From the IMG/VR virus record IMGVR_UViG_3300022929_000257, positions 1 through 21,817 of that record: a DNA stretch of 21,817 nucleotides; one strand, given 5' to 3'. This document shows positions 20,978 through 21,817 of the stretch, in pieces; the first letter of the stretch is position 1; each line of letters starts with the position of its first letter. The notes beneath the pieces were generated by a model. The model was not told where the DNA came from and did not search any database. It saw only the letters and a list, made by a program, of their open reading frames with translations. This DNA is from a virus. The position numbers were made by a program, and so were the translations under genes.

Positions 20978-21817
20978 TTATGGGTAAGGGTTGGTAGCAT
21001 TAAAGTTGTTTAATACTTGTAATGATGTTAATGCGGTATTGTATAATCTAATAATACCGTATTCACCTCTAAAGTCTCCAGTGTTATCAGCACCAGGATT
21101 CTGTTGACCGAAGAAGATATTATTATCAACACCACTTGATAAGTATGAAACACCATTCTGACTATCATTCAATACACCATCGATGTATAGACTTTGTGTT
21201 GCGTTTGCAAAATCCCAAACCAATACCACTTGATACCACTGACCTTGGTTGAATGGTGTCGTTGAGTATAAGTAATTATTCGCCCAAATCTTACCTCTAA
21301 ATCTGCCAGTTTCAGCAGCTATCGGTGGCATGTTCCAATTATTTTGTGGGTTAGTCTCTGACATTGACATGATGTTACCATCTACATCATCAGGTTTAAT
21401 CCATAACTCATATGTAAATGATTGGGTGGCATTACCAGTACCTGCAACATTACTTAATAAAATGTAATCATCGATACCGTCTGTAACTATAGACTTATCC
21501 GTAGAGTTATATGTCGGTCCATTAACTAAAGTACCATTATAGTTACCCTGTAAATCCGTCCACAGAGTACCTGTTCCTGGATATGAACTTGTATTTCTCG
21601 CATCTAAATTAACTAATAAATTAGATGTAATAATATTATTCGGTGTTGATGAAGGAGTCACAGTTGGTTGTGGTGTTTCAGTTACTGTTGGAGTTGGTGT
21701 CACATCCGCAGTTGATGATGGCGTTACTGAAACTGTAATAGATGGTGTTGGTGTTACCGGTGATGATGATGATGGTGTAACTGTCGGTGTTACAGTCGCA
21801 GTTGAGGTTGGTGTTGG
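20978..21817 (-). CDS. Pro/Thr stalk protein with C-terminal LamG lectin domain, N-terminus beyond the right edge
   Basis: The frame is open to the right edge, leaving 279 residues; the real start lies outside, and an internal GTG at 21703 is not a credible start. The first about 60 residues are a Thr-Pro-Ser stalk (VTPSSSSPVTPTPS), like that of the giant protein. The rest is a concanavalin A-like LamG domain. It has the common entry LLVNLDARNTSSYPGTGTLW, then TDGIDDYILL, FTYELWIKPDD, QGQWYQVVLVWD, LYIDGVLND, and a closing GEYGIIRLYNTALT. Such domains bind glycans or other cell-surface ligands, so this is probably a receptor-binding tip on a stalk. It lies upstream of the short fibre gene with its own stop at 20978. 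The domain call is strong; its ligand is unknown. Confidence 0.88.
   Translation of the reverse strand, partial: PTPTSTATVTPTVTPSSSSPVTPTPSITVSVTPSSTADVTPTPTVTETPQPTVTPSSTPNNIITSNLLVNLDARNTSSYPGTGTLWTDLQGNYNGTLVNGPTYNSTDKSIVTDGIDDYILLSNVAGTGNATQSFTYELWIKPDDVDGNIMSMSETNPQNNWNMPPIAAETGRFRGKIWANNYLYSTTPFNQGQWYQVVLVWDFANATQSLYIDGVLNDSQNGVSYLSSGVDNNIFFGQQNPGADNTGDFRGEYGIIRLYNTALTSLQVLNNFNATNPYP
21640..21817 (-). repeat. Thr-Pro coding repeat at the right edge
   Basis: About 60 residues of Thr-Pro-Ser-Val repeat coding sequence continuing past the edge. The composition is the same as the main stalk at 17945-20234, so the two tracts could recombine. Confidence 0.75.

Noticed and set aside
16895-21817. 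Target region of a diversity-generating retroelement
   Set aside because: No reverse transcriptase or template repeat is visible in the window, and the variation lies in the stalk, not in a C-terminal variable region with adenine-biased change.
1-21817. tRNA or other structured RNA genes
   Set aside because: I saw no cloverleaf-like segments with a TTC-A loop in the gaps, which are mostly under 125 bases and filled by promoters and terminators.

Overview
The window is a piece of a large AT-rich genome of a T4-like contractile-tailed phage (myovirus). The diagnostic genes are a tail sheath (gp18-like), a tail tube (gp19-like), a family B DNA polymerase (gp43-like), a gp13-like neck protein, a T4_baseplate-family tail assembly protein followed by a tape-measure-like protein, and an octamer resembling the T4 late promoter in front of most structural genes. 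Start codons have A/T-rich leaders with almost no Shine-Dalgarno sequence. This is usual for phages of Bacteroidota, so I infer a Bacteroidota host, but no host gene is present to prove it.

Layout. From 1 to 8763 nearly everything is on the minus strand and is tail or neck morphogenesis. Read from right to left: a gp14-like neck candidate, a gp15-like tail terminator candidate, the oversized sheath, a 47-aa ORF coupled to a HAD-type phosphatase, the tail tube, a gp26/gp51-like tail assembly protein, a 50-aa ORF in a shifted frame, and a tape-measure-like protein cut by the left edge. One 49-aa ribbon-helix-helix gene (7060-7209) runs against this block. From 8813 to 13640 there is a plus-strand block: an SNF2-type helicase, a 513-aa fusion of a Mn-type superoxide dismutase with a nuclease-like C-terminal part, the gp13-like neck protein, and a small beta-rich protein. 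From 13609 to the right edge everything is again on the minus strand: DNA polymerase, a BppU-like structural protein, a 1180-aa Pro/Thr-repeat stalk protein, a short fibre-like protein, and a Pro/Thr stalk plus LamG lectin protein cut by the right edge. These last four look like adhesion or baseplate components.

Regulation. I found the exact octamer TATTTATA, in coding sense, upstream of nine genes or gene groups on both strands, 4 to 35 bases before the start in eight cases and about 60 bases in the ninth. I noticed no exact copy inside a gene. It is the reverse complement of the T4 late consensus TATAAATA, and it is probably this phage's late promoter. The DNA polymerase gene lacks it and has a TATAAT-like box and a 7-bp hairpin instead, as expected for an early gene with its own control. 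Clear hairpin terminators follow the tail tube and the Pro/Thr giant, and a strong hairpin follows the sheath.

Most notable points: (1) the superoxide dismutase-nuclease-like fusion expressed as a late gene; (2) an inverted repeat that brackets its late promoter and covers its start codon, like the T4 lysozyme-gene arrangement that blocks early translation; (3) possible prohead-protease sites (L-x-E or I-x-E before Gly) in this fusion and in the HAD protein, suggesting proteins packaged in the head; (4) a likely frameshift linking the gp26/gp51-like gene to the 50-aa ORF; (5) hairpin terminators placed just behind new late promoters.
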